From Clytia hemisphaerica (taxonomy: Eukaryota > Cnidaria > Hydrozoa > Leptothecata > Clytiidae), in contig CACVBU010001141.1 of assembly GCA_902728285.1 (NCBI GenBank), forward strand, positions 700,295 to 764,294: 64,000 nucleotides of DNA, read 5' to 3'. The notes below the pieces were generated by a model. That model ran no database searches. It saw only the letters and a list, made by a program, of their open reading frames with translations, and had not been told where the DNA came from. Shown piece by piece: positions 12,501 to 27,500 of the stretch (position 1 is its first letter; each line of letters starts with the position of its first letter). The position numbers and the translations under genes are program-made.

Positions 12501-15500
12501 TACAGTGATTTAGCGTTTTGTATTCCCAAATTACGTTTTATATGGCATTTTTAATTTCTCTAGGGAAATTAGGTTTTGTTTTGTTTTGTTTTTAACTGTA
12601 ATTTTGTACATAGAAATCAGTTCAACACTGAGAGACGCGAGTGAGTGTCTTGTGTGTGAGAGGTGCGTTCTACTAAAATTTAATTTATTGTGCGTTGTCG
12701 TCTTATTTCGGTTCTTCATGGTTTTGTAGCATTTTAGATTTGTTTCAGTTCAAGAATGGTGTTTGCCTTTTACATTTTCAGTTGTCTGTTTTCTGTTTGG
12801 TTCCCTTAAGTTAGGTTCCTTTTTATCCATTAAAGCTGAGATATTTCGACCAGTCAAATTATTCAAAACATCTTCGTCCCCCACTCACAGAATCCCTTTT
12901 TATACAAAACAGGTTCATAGCTATCGCGGGGAGGGAGGGAGGGAGAAGCAAAGTGAAAATACCTCACAGGATCGCAATCACTAAATTTTTGAAATCTGAG
13001 AGCATTGACTTTTGATCATTTCCCGCTACTGTATAATAGGTGGACTTTAGAAAAAAATTTTGTTTCGACTGAGAGGGTCTACATTTTGTCTGAAGGGTCC
13101 TATTGCGTGAAACTGTTATCTGAAAGGGTCCATACTTTTTCAAATTCAACGACACGCTCCCATTAGCTGCAAAGGTCAATACTCCCCCTTGGTATGGCAA
13201 TATGCTGATTCATTAGCATTCAATTATCATCACCTTCGTATATATTGATTGGGAAACTTTTAAACAGTGATTTAACAATAGAAAGATAACACGCACGAGG
13301 ATAGTAAGTATTCCTTATTCACTTATCCTTCACTCATCATTTCCCTTCATATTTTGTTACAAGTATTTCGATGTTCCTGAATCCTTGTGATTTTTAATGG
13401 TTGTCATTATTTTCTTCCTTATCGACTTGATGAAAGATATTTTAAATTCAACCTTTAGTTGAAGCATCCTTACAGCTCAAGACAACAAAACAATGCTGTC
13501 AAATTCGGCAATTTTGCTGTTGTCGTATTCGAAAGCGCAGTAAAATTAATTTTACATTTCAAAATGAGATGTCAGATGTAGGAAACCTTCCTCTCTATCG
13601 TTGTCACTTTCAACGATTCGTTGTCCATCTTAAAATAAAAGAAGAAAACGCCGAAGAATTTTCTTCGTTTTTCTCTACTTTCTTGGAAAACTTGAAAAAC
13701 TAAGTTAGTGGAAAATATATAAGCGCATTTAAATATCTTTCCAACGACACCAAACGTTTTATTATACGACAACTGGTTGAAAAGTGCACACCTTTTTGAC
13801 ACAGACTTTAATATGGGTGAACAACACCGGAAGAGACCAGCTGAAGAACGAAATAAACTTACGACAGGGTCTGTAGGGTCATAAATGTTGAATGTGCGCT
13901 TGCAAACAGAAGTGGGCATAATATGTTGTTCGATATCATCACGTGGTCTGATGCCCCTCATCACTAAGAATACACCAAGTGGTGACCCTATGTTGAACAC
14001 GTTTTCAACCTAATATGGAGAAGTAATAATCACTTAACTTACATTCATTTTTCTAAAAGCCTTGTAAATTTTCCTACAAATCTACTGCAAATTCAAAACT
14101 TCAAATTACGATTGATTGTTGGTCTAAAAACTGTTTCAAACGAGTTTAAGACAGATATATTAAAAATTGTCGTTGAAAGCTCATGGCCCAAGCTTTCTTT
14201 GTGGCCTGTTGACGGAGTGCAGGAAAATGGTCTTTTTCTGTATATAGGTTAATTAAAAGTCTAATTTGTTCGTAATACGGAGAGATATCCATTGTATAGG
14301 GAGTTTAACGTGGGTTTCATATCTGAATAATAAAAGTTCGAACAAGCGAAAGACCACTGATAAATTTTTCCAAGAGTCACCCGTTAGTATCATAAAAAAG
14401 TCTAGAGGAAAACATACGATAAAATTACCTTGAATTCAAGTGAATAACAATCATTATTTTGCTTCCGGCACACGTCACCGGCAGCTTGTAGCGGTGGCCC
14501 TCCGGTCTTCATCTCAATTTTGGCCATCTTCATTCGAAGTTCGTGAAGTTGAGCATGCAATTCATCTTCAGAACACAAGGATATGGAGCTCGGTGCTTTC
14601 TGCTTTTCACGACCCCATCCCCAAAGCCATGAAACTGCCCTGAATTAAAACAAGCATATTATTAAGTTAAATCATGGAATTATTATCCACAACTGACTGG
14701 TTTTTTCCGATTTCTCATTTTCTAGCCTTGTCCGCAGTAATGACGTTATTGTTCACCCTCCTTCCACGCACCATCAAAATGATTCTTCATAGCATCTTAT
14801 TTGCATTTTTCATCAAAATACACATCAAATACATCATCAAATACATCAGTTCTCCTCTGAGATTCAAATTACTAATTATACAACGTTATGAGGTTTGTAA
14901 TTGCGAGAAAGATGCAAAAACATGCTATGTATAAGAAATTGAATATTGACACCAGAAATTTTCACTCTTCAACTGGAAAAACCATCACGTGCCACCAAAA
15001 GATTTTCATACCACAGTGGAGATATCCACCGTTTAATTCAATGTTTATCCAGAGTCAAATTCACTGTTGTGATTGCCGGAAAACCCTTTTTCTTTACATT
15101 CCTCTCAAATTCATAAATAAAGGAGACCCAAGCCATGAAAGTGTTATAAGAAATACCTTTCGTGGCTGTGAGAAGCAACATTGGTGTCAGCTATCTTCTT
15201 CTTTTCTTTCATAAGGTACGAATTCCACAGCGTCAAGACATCATGAATGATCACACTACCCAGTGAATGCGCAATAATTGACACTTTGCCGTTCCGCTCC
15301 TCAAATGACGGATTTCGCTCAATGAATTTCAAATAAACTGCGTTCATCTCACGGCGCAATGCTTGGATGATCTGCGAAAAAGTTCAAAAGTAAAAATTCA
15401 TTTAATTACACCAAAGCACCTATTAAACCATCAAACCTTAGATTAACCCATAGTTTACCAGGTAGCATTGACGTCAAATCTCTGAAGTCATTGCATTGAT

Positions 15501-18500
15501 ATTCTCATTCCATCCAGGTAAACTTGGCTAAAGCCCTTTGCGACGTTTAGAGCTTATATAGGTGTATACTATATAAATATATATTGCGAGCAGCTTGGTA
15601 TGACATTTTCAAAACTTTCAATGTTTTTGGCCTTCAAATATAGAGGATTTTTAAGTTTTTGTGGACGTGCAATGTATTTTTCATTGATTTCCGATACTTA
15701 TTTGATTAACGGTAGGATGAATTTCCTTTTGTACTTTTCTATGGCATTTTGCAGTTGCAGCGTTTTAGTAAGGTGGAAAGAATGGTGTAATAAAATTTTT
15801 GAAGATTAAAAGCAATGATGTAATGAGCGGAGTCAAAACAAGACAAGCACATGCTATTAGTAACGGTGCTTTTCAAAGTTTACAGGAAGCTTTCAAAATT
15901 TTACAAAAATAATAATATATTCATAGTTTTCAAGATTCATTTTACAGGGGTTCAAGGTTTTCAGGTGCAAATACATAAACTCACTAATGAGTGATCCACC
16001 AGGGCGTGAAAAGTACATTTCACACCTTCGCCCACCTAGCAGAATCTCCTACACGTTCAAAGGCTTGAAATATACTTTTCAAACCCACGCGGTCGACTTG
16101 TTGTTATTTTACTCTTTTTGTAATTCCCCTTTTCCTAACGTTTTGAGATTTTTCTTTCGGGTCACACGCTTATTTTGTTATAAGAATACACTTTTTATAA
16201 GAATGTCCATGATGAACATGGCAAAAAATTAAGAATAATGCTAAGAATATCACCATCATGGAATTTGGCTACTCAAGCTAAGAATGCCATTTTTAGAGCA
16301 TTTTCAATTCTGAATTGCCAATTACCCTCAAGTAAGGCCCACTACTTCACAAAAATGCCATTTTATGCTTGAGAGGTATGTACTAAATGTTAAATTTAGT
16401 CCGAATTAGGATCCTAACCTAAGAATGCTGTAAGAATATTTTACGATGATTTTCCCAAAAAAGTTAAGAACTCATATCAATGATATTATAAAAAAAAGCG
16501 TGTAGTTTCCTTATGGACTAATGTTCAACCATAGCGACCGTGTCTAAACAAAATATCTTCAAAAGTCTATTGACGAAATACAGAAAGAATATACTATCTT
16601 GATTACCTCTTCACGATAAAAAGGACTTGTGTAATAAAAGACATCTAAAGTTGTGTCGTTGATGACCTTTCGTAAACTTCCCAGATTTGAGGGTGTGATC
16701 TTTCCGATGATTCCTAAAATTAAAGGAGTTCAACCGAGAGTTTGTTAACGAGTTGTGTTTCGAATCATGTGTCACGTAAATCGATACCAGACATGGGTAC
16801 AGAGAATTAGTAATGTTGAGCTTTTAAATAAAGCTTGTTTGAATTCGATTGATAGCTGTCTCTGTCAACGTCAAATGGCATGGACTGGCCATGTAATTCT
16901 AATTTCTAATGCCCTGGTTTCGTTTACCAAGAAAAATGATTTCTTGCTGGGTCCGCTCGAAGCGCCCTAAAAGAGGCTCCTCGCTATACGTTTGGTCGGT
17001 CTTTGTTTAAAACTTTCAAAAAATGTAACGTTGATAAGTCATGTTGGCATGTTCTTGTTTCTGATAGAATTCAATGTCAAAAGATCTCAATAATAATTTG
17101 AATTTATAGCTACACTTTATTTCTTCTAGGATTTTCTTATATATGACAACTTTCTGATAATTCTTTAGGAGTTTGCGCTTTGATTCTCTTGATTTTTTCT
17201 TCGGTTCTTCTTCTCTTCATAAAAAAAAAAACTAAAAATAAAAAAAACCTTCGTCCAGTTTCAATTTTGTTCGCCATTCGATTGGGAAAAATTCAATTCG
17301 TCCTTCACTCGTGTATTCCTTGAAGTATCGTCTTTCAGCCTTCTCCGCCGAACTTGAAAACCTGAACAAAAAATCAGCTAAGTTATCAAAGTCATAAATT
17401 TACTCTAATATTTTGACTCTAAAAAGCGGGAGCAAATCGACTTCCTTAAGCTGGAATATATTATATAAACATGATGAAACCTTGCTCGTTTACCCATTCC
17501 GAAAACTTTCAAATTAGACCACCGATTGATAGAAATTCTTATGAAACGACCACTCAGTAAAAGATCAAGTCAGAAAAAGGACTAAAAAGCTATCAAAATC
17601 ATGTTTTCAAGTTTCCAAGTTGTTGCTATCTTTTTTCATCACCTTAAAAATAGCAAACTAATAAATTACGGTTTTCTAGTCCGTTTAATCAAAAATTCTA
17701 AAGCAACCACTTTGTTTTCAAAAGAATAAATTCTTACTTTTTGCGACTGTTGATGATTCCACCCTCTCCATGATAAAGTTGACCCATCCCATGAACGAGA
17801 AAGATGATATGCTCAATAGGAGCAAGATCATCATCCAGTTCACATTCCAACTCATAACCTCGATGAATTTCACTGGCACCTGTCAACGAAGTAAAAGCAT
17901 TGATTTTGAGGCCGGCTTGAGTTTCTGTTATTACTTAGGCTAATAGTGATATGGGCAAAAACTTAGCTATCGTTGAAGAGGAGACTGGATACTGGAGTGT
18001 ATTTTTGCCAAATTGCCGAATCTACATCAAACACTATGAATTCTCAATCGACATTTTCTGAGATTGGGGAGGAAGTTCCTTTCCACTTTTCCTTTTTCAT
18101 GAAATTTCGTTGTCTGAAGAGGGATTGTAGAGAATTGAGGAAGAATTGATATAAAAGACATTCAAAAGAAATAAAAAAAATAAAAGGAGAATTTTTTGAC
18201 ATCTCTTTCGAGCAGTGTTGGAATTTCTACACGTCTTTTTTATAAGAGCATCCAAAAATTTTGAAGCCTTCGGATGTCCTTGGTGCTAAGTTTTTGAGTT
18301 TTAGGCCAAAAATTGCTCTTAAAGCAGTTCTTTTATCACCATTTTTAAGTAGTTTTCTAACCTTCTAAGAAAGCGGATGTTTTAGTCCTCAAAGCCTTAA
18401 AATGTTCTGATTGTTCTTAATATTTTGGCCATCGAGACTTTATCTTCTTATATAGTGTACTCTTATAAAAAATGTATTGAAATTTACATGTAAAAGATCA

Positions 18501-21500
18501 TATGAATGGATATGGCAATTTTGTCTATCGATTATTTCATTCATCAGGACTCAATGTAATTCGACTTCTTCAATCATGAATTTAAATTGTGTAACTTTAA
18601 AGGAAACAACAAGATATTTATATCAGGAAATCGGTCAATAATTTATCATTGTTTGACGTTATCAAAAATCAAGAATGGAAAAGTTATTTTCATCTTATCA
18701 GTACCCAACAGTGTTTTAAACTACAGTCGCAGGGTACTAACCGGGTGGTGTCTAATTTGGAAGTTCAAAAAAATGAGTACTCCGAGTACCGACGGTACTA
18801 ATTTAGGGTTGGGTACATCTCCCATTTTAAGCTAGTACCTGATACGAAATGAAGGGTGGGGTGGGTATTATTTTAATTGTTCGTTTAGTACCCAGGTCCT
18901 GAATATGGCACATTTGTTTAAGTTTTTTTGTCTTAAACTTTCAGAATTTTGATGAGAAAAGATTTCCTTGTTATGGCTTATGGTATGTCTGCTTGCAGCT
19001 GCTTGTGTTACTGAATTGAAAAGTTTCCTTTTTCCAATTCAAGGTATTCCCTACATTTTATACTTATATAGGGAAGTTTGGAGGTCGTTGGCTCCAATAG
19101 TTTTTGACAAAATTATAATTATAATTTGAAGAAATTAGCAATCTATTTAAGAAAATAATTAATAATGAAATCCATCTGTCCAAACCCATAAGCCTTCATG
19201 ATATTCTTCTATTTTTCATGAACTTGATTTATTTTAAATTCCTCTGATAGATCATATATTTTCATTGCAGCTAGTATTTTAACTTACTTTTACCGAAGAA
19301 TTTCCTGGTTTTAACTATTTTAGCATATTTTAGTGGAAAAAGTTGTGTTTAATTTAAAGAACTTTTAAGATGATCTGAATTAAAAACAGAGTATTACAAG
19401 TCATTGTTACAACAAAAAGTTGCTTTTGAAAAAGTAGGACCGTGATTGGTAAGTTTTAAGGGTGGTGTCTCCTATTTTCCTTGATAATTTAAAAGCCGGT
19501 ACCGGGTTCTCCTTTTCCTCATGAAAAAGGTTAGTACCCGGTACTTAAAAGGGGGTGGTGGTATCTAAGACAATTTTTCCTAAAATTCAGGTTAGTACCC
19601 TGCGACTGTACCACCCCTTGTTTGAAAAGTAACATTACAATAAATACAGATTTTGTCAAAACATAGGGAGTAATCAGGAAGTGTTTCTTTCTCTGAGACG
19701 GGTACCGTTTGGGGAAAGGAGGGACTTGAAAGGTAATCATTTAAAGGTATCTCATTTGACAGGAGACAAATTAAGACATCTTTTAAAAGTACTGTGATAG
19801 GGTAAGGTTACAGCCAGGTGAGAAAATATGGAAAGAATTTTAGGAAAAGATTATTCAAATGGTTCAAGGTTTGGTGACGGATACGCAAACAAATGAATTG
19901 AGAGTAATCAGGATTTCGTTCTAATACCCCACTTCCCGCTGGTCAGACAGGGTCAGAGCAAAATCTTTTACTTTCATAGTAGGAGTCTGTAAGTCCCGAC
20001 CACTGGGTACTTTTTGTTGATAATTGTTTATCATTTAACGATGTACTTAATTGAGTTTCGTCAGAACAAATTAAACGCCTACTTGTACACAACGCCAATC
20101 ATAACATTTCCTCATGAAAGATAACTTAATATGTAGACGGGAAAATCCTGTATAGCGTGGGAGGGAATTCATATTTTCAAGTAAAAAATCTAAATTCTCA
20201 TTTCCTTCTCCCAACCAACCAAACAGGGTAACATTCAGTGAATAACTAGACATACCACTCAATCCAATCTTTTGAGCAAGCCTTGAGCCAGTTGATTCAC
20301 TGATGATGTAGATTTCTGATATATCATGCCATTCCACTCGATTTACTCCAATTTTAATACTGTGAATTGCTGCAAAAAGAAAGGAAGAAAAGTGTATATT
20401 AAGCAAATACTCCTAAGAGAAATATGGTAAATGTAAAACGAGGGTCGACCCGAATTTGATCGGGCAAAAATCTTGCAAATCATTCTGAATGAAATACAGA
20501 TTTTTCAAATCGAGAACTAGAGCTGGAAGAAGTATCCCTTTTGCACTTTTCGTTTACGTGCCTGTTGTTAGTAGGGGCTAATCGAGGTCAAATATATAAG
20601 CAATCAGCTTGAATCAGATCACGAGCTTTAAGATTGATAATTTACTGATTGTCAAAATCAGCAGATGAATTTCCGCAGTAAGTTATATTTAAAAGCATGT
20701 CTATTCGTAATTAGATATCAAACTAATTAGACTAGTATTATCTTTTGGAGTATGGTGGAGGACATGCATGACGAGGAATAACCTTGTTTCGACAGAACAC
20801 TTGCGGTTTCCGTTAAAGAAAAAGTTGTGTTAAATAGAGGAGAAGGCATTACTCTAGTTTGTTTGTTTGTTTGTGGTCTCTTCAAAAAGACGTTATTCAC
20901 CAAGTTTCATGATTCATTCAATACTTCGCCTTTGATAAACTTGCAATGTCATGGTCAGGTCATGACAACATTTTTTACTCAAATAAATGCGCGTGAAGTC
21001 TTCAAAGTTTTGCTTGTTTTTCTTAAATCAAAACAGTGAAAGGGTGTTTGAATTTAATCTATGTGTGTATCTGTTTTTCATTTCATATTTAGAAAACATG
21101 AAAATAAACAGATTAACCAAACTCCTTGTAGGGCTCGTATCATCACTGGTTGGCTTCGGTGAAACACAACACTTATGCCGACCCAAAGATCTACCTTATC
21201 TATACCAGCAGATAACCACACCTTATATTGAAGATGTCAGTAGACCTATGTACCGTTTGCTTGCATTTGCACCAGCTAAAGTCACCAGCTCCTACAACAG
21301 AAGTGGCTTCGTATGGATTGAAGTTATGAAATATGCTTTCAAAAAACTGCTAGAAGCTCTACATAGAGAGGGGATTAATTTGAACTTACAGTTAAAAATT
21401 TACGATAGCTGCGACCAAATCGATATAGCAACTTTGGAATTATTAGAGATTTTGTTAGGACAGAAGGATGATAATGTTATCGGTATCATTGGACCAGCAA

Positions 21501-24500
21501 GCTCGACCATGACTGATCATTTTTTGAAATTTCTCTCATTTGAGATATATCCGATCATCAGTTATTCAGCCACAAGTGTCAGATTCAAAAACAGGGATCA
21601 ATATCCAGGCTTCTTAAGAACAATACCACCAGACAACTTCCAAGCCAGACTTATCGTGGATATAGTAGAAAAATACAAATGGAGTTACATTTCCATTGTA
21701 GCTGAAGACAATGAGTATGGGAGAATGGGTCTAAGTGAACTGAAAAAGCTTTTCACCGATCACAACTCAACATGTATTGCTGTGGAGTTGATATTCAAAA
21801 GAAATGATACTGCAAACATACAAGGCGCTATTGATTCAATAGCAGCAGACAAGCAAGCGAAGGTTGTTATCATTTGGGCATCTGGCCCTGCAACCATTAA
21901 TTTTCTGAAGGAAGCAGAAAGACGCAGAATTCATGAAAAGACGTTTATTCTCGGCGAATCGACAAATGTTAGCCCTAGAATTTTGAAGGATTTTTCACCG
22001 GATTTAATACAAGGTGTCCTCAGTATTGTTCCGTACAGTGGAATTTATAAAGATTTTGAGATGGAATTTGGAAAAATGAAATACAAGAAGTATAACCATG
22101 AGAATTTGTGGCTGAAATTTTTCTTTGAGAAATACACCGATCAAAGGAAACTGAACTCTAGTAAGATCTCCGACTATTGGAAGTTATTACCACAAACAAA
22201 GAACGGGAACGTCTTCAATGAAGTAGCTGCTTACATCCAATCCATTAAAGACTTTATACTAAAGAGTGGAAAATGCACGACCAATGATACATCGAAATGC
22301 CTCCAATATATCGTTCAAAATAGGGAAGCATTCTGCGTTGACTACCTCAAAAGAGTCGTCTTCACGAATCTGATCGGTGAGAAAGCTAGGTTTAATATTG
22401 ATGGAGATATAAACGACTCCCAATACCACGTCGCCTCTGTGCAACAGAATAATGAGAATTTGACTTGGGTGACCGTGGCTAATTGGAACACCAAAGATGG
22501 ACTTGTTCTAACCAAGAATTTCGAATGGTCAGGGGATCAAAAAGAAACACCAATATCAAATTGTGGTACTGACTGTAGACCAGGATTTACATATCAGAGT
22601 AGAACAAGACATTGTTGCTGGAATTGTATACCATGTACAGGAAACAAATTTAAGCCAAATATTGGTAACGAAAAATGCAGAGAATGCCCGAAGAAAACTT
22701 ACGTAAACAAAGACCATACTGGATGTAAACCACTGACCCGAATCATGATCGAATTCGATAGCACTGCTGGTAGAGTGATCGTTTTATTTGCAAGTTTGAA
22801 TATCTCTTTAGCTGTCATTATCATGGCTGTTTTCATTTCGTTTAGAAAAACACCTGTTGTGTTGTCATCTCAAATCACCATCTCTTTCATACAACTGACT
22901 TTCCTAATGGCGTTGAATATACCGACTTTTCTTATTTTCGGACAAATTTCGAACGAGAAATGCATAACTTCAGGCATTTTTATGCCCCTTTGCTTCGTTA
23001 TGGCAATCACACCTACGTTAATCAAAACACAACGTTTGGTCAAAGTATTCAACTCTAAAACACCACAAAGCTTAAAACATGACAATAAAAACGATTTCTT
23101 AAAATTGACAAGTTTAGCAGCTGTTCAAGGGATAATTGTAGTTCTGTTCATCATTTTCAAAGGCACCGACCTGAAATCGAGAATTGTGAATCTTAAAAAT
23201 TTTGAAGAAAGCTACAGTTGTGATGTAAGGGTTCTAATCTACATTGAGATTGCTTTAGCGTTCCTAATCTTCATCACAGTCAGTATCGCATCGTTTAAAG
23301 CACGCGAAATACCGACAAATTACAACGAAACTAGAGTTATTGCTTATGGGACATTTTTATGCACAGTCATCATAATTTCCCTGATATTTTTAAGTAAAAG
23401 TATAAGAAACGATATTAATCGAACAGTGGGTATCACCTTTACTTTTCTACTACTTGACTTTGTTCTTCTTGCATTCATGTACTGCCCGAAAATGTGGATC
23501 ATTTTGTTTAGACCTCAACTAAACACACATCAACATTTCGCTTCGCAAAGAATCAAATCACTGGGAAAGCAATTTGAAATGATACTCCAAAGACAGCATG
23601 GAGATAATGATTCAGCTACATCGACACCGATTTGTGTTTGTAGAGCAGGAAAGATCAATTATATTGACATCAAATGTGAAGCATCGCCGATAACTGGCGG
23701 TAAAAGAGATAGTCACTGCGGGATTTCGATCGATTCAACAACATAGTGTTTGAAAGCGTGTACATATGTTTCAAGTGAACATTATTTTTAAAACATTTTT
23801 ATTACTTTGAGTGAAAAGAACTAACGAAATCAATTTAAGTCGACATTGTAAATGATCCTAGGAAAGACGATAAGAAATGACGATCTTTTTTTTGGCCTTT
23901 CATAATAAACATAAGAACAAATCCCTTCTTAAGAACCTCAAAAGCAAGCTGTCTGGTTTGGCAAACGAGAAGATGTGTATGGATATTTCCAAAACGGTTT
24001 TGTGTTGATCTCTCTTGCAGATATTCAGTCGAACTTAATGCATGAACTTCTAAATAATGCATGAACTAAGAGGGCAGAAATCTCTGATTAGCGGTTAAAA
24101 ATATTTAACTCGATTCTCCCTACATATAATTTTTTTTATAACCGTTAAGAGTCTATATGTATCAAAATTTCGCCCCCTAATTTTCTGATAATAAAGTTCA
24201 ATGTTTTTCTGAAAGATCAAAAATACAATATTACGTGTTTCCAAAGCAAATTCGTAAGTTATAAAATATTGTACTTCACAAAAGCTTTTTTTAAGAAATA
24301 TTGGATTTGTCTCTCCGAAACCAGGATCTCGAACGAAGTCACCTTTTCATCTCAGATTTTCTTTTTATTATAGCTTTGCATTTGTTAAAAATACTAGTAC
24401 TAGATTACACAGTGTCCTCCTGGTTCAGTTCCCCAAGGAAGATATTATTGCCAGGTTTTGGCCCATGAAAATTAAAAAAAAAATCCTGTTTCAAAATTTC

Positions 24501-27500
24501 AAATTTTAGATTTCAAAGCGCTTTCATAGTATATCATATTTAATTTTTAACCTTGTATTAGTTTTATGACTAAATATATGGTCTAAGACTAAATAAATGT
24601 GGTCCATTTGTGTAAATAGAATAAAAAACAAAAGTTTAGGAAAAAGATCTTTCCCCCAATAAAGCCCCATTAGCAGAAAGTGGGGAGGAAAATATGGATT
24701 AGTTGTAATTACGTGTGATCAGTATTTTTATGGGAAAATTGTAAAAAAATGAAACAAGAATTTTTACATTTTAAAGAAAAATTCAATTGGCGTCCATCCT
24801 CTAAAATAATGAAACTTTTTGCATTTCTCGGCATAAATCCGAGAAAAAGTGCGAAAAAGTTGTTCATATATATGGAGGAAAATGTCTCCACTAAAATGAA
24901 TGACTTTCCAGATGGAAAGTTCAATGACAACAATATTAGAAAAATGTGTCTCTTTTTGTTAAATTACTTCCTTTGGATAATATTCCGCTTGAGATAACCT
25001 TTTCAACAAGTTCAAATTCGAATTAATCAACATATTGGACCTTGTTTGTCATATCGAGAGAAAACTTTAGTGTATCTTATGAATTAAAGATTCCCGAGAG
25101 ATAAAAAAAATTATCATTATACAAGGAAAATTCAAATTGTACGGCAATTAAAATAAGTTAATTTGTATTTCCTATGGAAAATCCAATGGCTGTTGTAAAA
25201 CAATTTTCAAGTGACAAGAATAAACCACTATGCATTTTTCAAAGAAATATATTATTCTGAAAATTTGATGTAATTTGATAAAAGTGAAGTATAATGTGTT
25301 TTGAAAGAAAAACCAAAAGGCTTTTACATAGCAAAAGTATTTTGATAGGAAATTTCACCGCATTATTAACATTAAGGAAAATCCCAACAGGGTTGTCATT
25401 GACACAAGAATTAAACACAGAAATTGCATAGAAAATGAAACACTCTGTATTTACAAAGGAAAATTTAATAAATATCTCTATCAAAATGATTATTTTGTAT
25501 TTCTCAAGGACAACCCAATAAAATTTAACAACATTGAAGCAGTATGTAGTGTCAGAAGGGGATACAAAGTATACTTGATTATATGCAAGTGTATTCTTAT
25601 AGGTAATTTAAATCAGTCTACATGCCAATTTATAATCTGTATTTCTCAAGGAAAATTCCATTATCACTGTTATTGAATAAGAATAAAGTAATTATTAGTT
25701 TCATAGAAAATTAAAGCCATAAACAATTTTCATGTCATAAGAAAATTCAATAAAATGTCTTAATCAATAGGTTTTAGGCGGTCATCGAAAAATTGTTCTA
25801 TTCGCGTCATCCGCCCGCATCAAATCTTCCGCTGATTTTCCGGTGCGGAGATATGGAAAAAAATCTGGGAAAAACAATTTGTTCTTTTAAAGTATAGCTT
25901 TTTTCTCAATTGCTCTGACGACCATCGAAAAATTGTTTTGCTCGCGTTACCACCCGCCTCTGAGTTACTGGCGTGTCCGCGCCCGTCCGCCCGCATGCAT
26001 TTTTAACACCCGTTGCGACGCGAACAGAGCATTTTTTCGATGACCGCCTTACGTCGTATTTCTCCAGGAAAATCTTATATAATTTAAAAAATTGAAACAG
26101 TGTGTACTTCCAGGAGATCTGATTCAGATCCCATACTAAAAGGAGATTACTCACATTGCGGCTGTTATTCAACAAAAGTGAGGTTTTGCATTTTCCACAA
26201 GAAAACCAAATGGTTGTCACATAAAAAGATTTAAATATTATGTAAGAAACTTCATCTACCAAAAAGATATAATTTTGATTTTCATGGAAAACTTTGCCTG
26301 TTTTGTCCTAAAAATGACGCACTGTGTATTTTCATAGGGAAGTCTTCCTGCTTACATCTCATTAGGACTATCATTGGATCAGAACAAAGCAGTTCACGAT
26401 TTCATGGAAAAAAAGTTAAGCATATTTTTATAGAAAATTATTTCTTTAATAAGTATCAACTAAAGTCCAATATAATTTAACAAAATTGAAGCAATGTCTT
26501 TTCAGTGGAACATCCAATCAACATCTTCTACCAAACGGAGATTATTCGTATTTCTGAAGGAAGATTTGGCTGCTATTCAACAAAAGTTAAGTATATGTAT
26601 TTCCAAAGGAAAATACCATGGCTGACCCATAAAGAACTGGAGGTATCTTTTATTTTAAGGAACTTCAATTGGTGTCTCATCCAAGATGATATAGTTTGTA
26701 CATTTCATGGAATAGCCAAGGGCTGTTTTAAACAAAAATTGAAGCATTGCGTATTTTCTTAGGAAGGCCGAGTCAGCCTCCCTTTATTTTATATTTCCCA
26801 AAGAAAACTCCATTATGGAACAAAACACTACAATAAATGTATTTCTCAAGGAAAATCCAATAAAAAACTTATCTAAATTGAAGTATGTCTTTTCAGTGGG
26901 AGGTCAAACCTCCAAATAGGAGAAAAATTTAGAGAATATTTGTATTTCTAAAGGAAAATTTGATTCAACATTAGTAAATGAGAACGAAAGTTAATTCATA
27001 CAAAAATTGAGCTAATAAATATTTTCATGGAAAATCCAAATTACAGCTGTCGCTGAATGAGATCAAATCACCACATAATTTGATAGAAAAATTGACTAAT
27101 ACGTATTTTCCAAGGAAAATTCAATGGCTGCTGTCACATGAAAAGATTGAATTATCATGGAGTCTTAATTGGAAACTTAATTTGTTCCTGGATCAATAAG
27201 ATATATTCCTACTTTTCATTGAAAATCCAATAACAGCTGTTGCTGCATGAGAACAAAGCACTACATAATTTCTTAGAAAAATTGAACTATACATTTTTTT
27301 GTAGGAAAATTCAAATGTCCCTTAACGAAATTATTCATTGCGTATTTAAAAAGGAAAATCAAATGCCTGCTCTCACGTCACATTAAAAGGTTGAAGTATG
27401 ATATGTCTTAATTGGAAAATTCAAATGGTGTACATTTCCAATAAGATATATCTAGTTCTTACATAGATAATCAAAGCATGACTGTTTCTGAATAAGACAA

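Noticed and set aside
14674-14934. Hydrophobic plus-strand frame starting MELLSTTDWFF
   Set aside because: Lies in a DDHD1 intron, AT-rich hydrophobic codons are expected by chance, and no family is recognised.
25906-26262. 118-codon minus-strand frame
   Set aside because: It crosses a MITE end and the tandem array and has no protein features.
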